The notes beneath the pieces are model-generated. The model did not search any database and was not told the origin of the DNA. It worked only from the letters and a program-made list of their open reading frames with translations. 14,331 nucleotides of DNA from a bacterium (GTDB lineage Bacteria; Latescibacterota; UBA2968; UBA8231). Of this stretch, positions 13,037-14,331 are shown in pieces. The stretch spans positions 1-14,331 of the forward strand of contig JAQCJA010000064.1 in the NCBI GenBank assembly GCA_027593305.1. Direction: 5' to 3'. Positions within the stretch are counted from its first letter, which is position 1. The number at the start of each line of letters is the position of its first letter. The position numbers and the translations under genes are program-made.

Positions 13037-14331
13037 GGGTGGCCTGCCAGAATCAATGCCTGGCGAGCCAGGGCGGCGTGGCGCCGATCCGGTGCTGTGT
13101 GCAGCACGGCTCCCTGCACGATGTGCCGCGCCCGCAGCGGCTCACCAGCGGCGAGCAGAACTTCGACGGCAACTGCCATGGCAGACGGGGCCCTGTCGTC
13201 GCTGTCATCTGCTGGCTCCGGCCACGATTCGGGCCAAGAGCGGGCGGCGGCATCGGCGTACTGGTTGGCTGTGACATCCCACAGGTGTGCATCGGCCCAC
13301 TGGCGGACCCGGATGGCGGCATTGACAAAATCCTCCCGCCCTGTGTGTGTCGCCAGCTCGCCAAAGGCGAGGGCCACCAGCATCTGGTCGCGCAGCAGTC
13401 CGACAGGCGAATCCTCCACCAGGGCATGGGTCACGGCACCTTCGCCTGAAACGAGGTGTTGCAGCAGTGCTTCTCCAGCCGCCTCGGCGTGACGACGCGC
13501 TGAGGCCAGCCGATCAAGGTCGCCTGCGGCCAGCAGACAGGCGCGGATCAGCAGGGCGTTGGCGTCGGCCTGCAGTACAGGGTCCATCCAGCCAGCCTCA
13601 CGCCGCGTGCCGGCAAGCCGGCGGCAATAGAAGAAACCCGTGTCCGCGTCAAACCATTCAGCACCTATGGTGTCAAACAGTTGCTGCCCTGCACGGCGGT
13701 AGTTGGCGCTGGCGCCAGCGGCGCGAGCCAGCACGAGCAACAGACCCGCCTGATCGGCGGCCAATGCCTCATGACGCGGCGTTTGCCAGTCTGGCGTATG
13801 TGACAGGGCACCCACCTCACCGTCCCACAATGGGCTTGCCAGCAAGCCGTCGAGGGTGCGCTGCACCATGCGCGCAGCGCTTTCCTGTCCTGGCTGTCGG
13901 GCCAGTTGCTGCAGGAAGGCCAGCACCTGGGTCTCAGGAAACTTGGCAGGCCCGCCGAATCCGCCGTACAGCGTGTCGTATGCGTCGACAACGGCAGCGT
14001 GTACAGCCGCGACACTCAGGGCGAATCGCGGCAGAGGTCGGCGCGCGTCCTGCATTTCCCTGTCGACCACTTCCGGTCGCTTCTGCAGGTGTTCCTGGAT
14101 CCGTGCCAACAGCAAGGGTACGTTCTCCCGGCGGATGTCGGTGGCACGGACGATTTCCTCGCCCGTGTCCAGCAGTATACTCAACGACGGGCACCCTGCG
14201 GCTGCGTACCGCCGCGCCACGGCCGGGTTTCTCTCGGGATCGATTCTCACGGCGATATACCGCGTCTCCGCCAGCCAACGGGCCAGAGGATCACCACCAG
14301 CAAACAGACCGCCGCAACCGATGCGACTCGT
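13033..14331 (-). CDS. DUF255/YyaL-like thioredoxin-domain protein (partial, 5' end outside window)
   Basis: The frame is open to the window edge, giving 432 visible residues; the GTG at 14250 is internal. The first part looks like the end of a thioredoxin-like domain: DPLARWLAETRYIAVRIDPERNP, then GCPSLSILLDTGEEI, paralleling the DPE...FVAVKVDREERP and GWPLTVFLTPDG blocks of the family. An alpha-helical barrel-like region follows with LYGGFGGPAKFPE, the family's most recognisable motif, and long repeated helices (ADQAGLLLVLARA, ADANALLIRACLLA). Family members (YyaL, SPATA20) are usually 650-700 residues and their function is poorly known. The thioredoxin Cys motif lies at or beyond the edge. 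Translationally coupled to the RmlD-like gene. Confidence 0.82.
   Translation of the reverse strand, partial: TSRIGCGGLFAGGDPLARWLAETRYIAVRIDPERNPAVARRYAAAGCPSLSILLDTGEEIVRATDIRRENVPLLLARIQEHLQKRPEVVDREMQDARRPLPRFALSVAAVHAAVVDAYDTLYGGFGGPAKFPETQVLAFLQQLARQPGQESAARMVQRTLDGLLASPLWDGEVGALSHTPDWQTPRHEALAADQAGLLLVLARAAGASANYRRAGQQLFDTIGAEWFDADTGFFYCRRLAGTRREAGWMDPVLQADANALLIRACLLAAGDLDRLASARRHAEAAGEALLQHLVSGEGAVTHALVEDSPVGLLRDQMLVALAFGELATHTGREDFVNAAIRVRQWADAHLWDVTANQYADAAARSWPESWPEPADDSDDRAPSAMAVAVEVLLAAGEPLRARHIVQGAVLHTAPDRRHAALARQALILAGHP

Noticed and set aside
1..14331. CRISPR arrays, insertion sequences, tRNA or rRNA genes, phage genes
   Set aside because: No spaced direct repeats, transposase motifs, terminal inverted repeats, tRNA-like cloverleaf ends or rRNA signatures were found on either strand.

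Overview
The window is a GC-rich, gene-dense stretch in which every supported gene lies on the minus strand. Gene order below follows transcription, from high to low coordinates. Leader-peptide attenuation, LolD/MacB-type ABC parts and nucleotide-sugar/polyprenol-type glycosyltransferases suggest a Gram-negative-type bacterium with a high-GC genome. The phylum cannot be fixed from the sequence alone. TGA is used as an ordinary stop throughout, so the standard bacterial code applies.

Region 1 (14331 to 9680) is a tightly coupled envelope-glycan cluster. It holds the C-terminal part of a DUF255/YyaL-like protein (cut by the window edge), an RmlD-type nucleotide-sugar reductase, a short DPM1-like family 2 glycosyltransferase, and an unusual family 2 glycosyltransferase. 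The last carries membrane helices and a Rossmann-like domain resembling the non-catalytic N-terminal half of FlaA1/WcaJ-type proteins. Region 2 (9679 to 7220) has a very small FtsX/MacB-type permease, its LolD-type ATPase, a strong hairpin and a TauE/SafE-family permease.

Region 3 (7212 to 1) is an aromatic amino acid supra-operon: trpL-trpE-trpG-trpD-trpC-trpS-aroQ-tyrA, followed by an aroA-like gene. It begins with a clear sigma70-type promoter (TTGACA, 17 bp, TATTGT). This promoter sits so close to the trpL start codon that the transcript should be leaderless or nearly so. The 30-residue leader peptide has tandem Trp codons and is followed by mutually exclusive hairpins and a U-rich terminator, a classical Trp attenuator. 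The structural genes overlap or are separated by 1 to 22 bases up to tyrA, so tRNA-Trp charging should control Trp synthesis, tryptophanyl-tRNA synthetase and the chorismate-to-Tyr branch together. trpF, trpB and trpA are not in the window.

Three things stand out. trpS is interrupted by a single in-frame UAA between its two catalytic signature motifs, with no frameshift. The aroA-like gene after tyrA keeps the EPSP synthase layout but has lost the substrate-binding and catalytic signature residues in the visible part. An imperfect 15-16 bp tandem repeat sits exactly on the tyrA/aroA-like junction. No RNA genes, insertion sequences, CRISPR arrays or phage genes were seen. No stretch over 300 bases lacks a gene; the longest, between trpE and the TauE gene, holds the trp promoter, trpL and attenuator.
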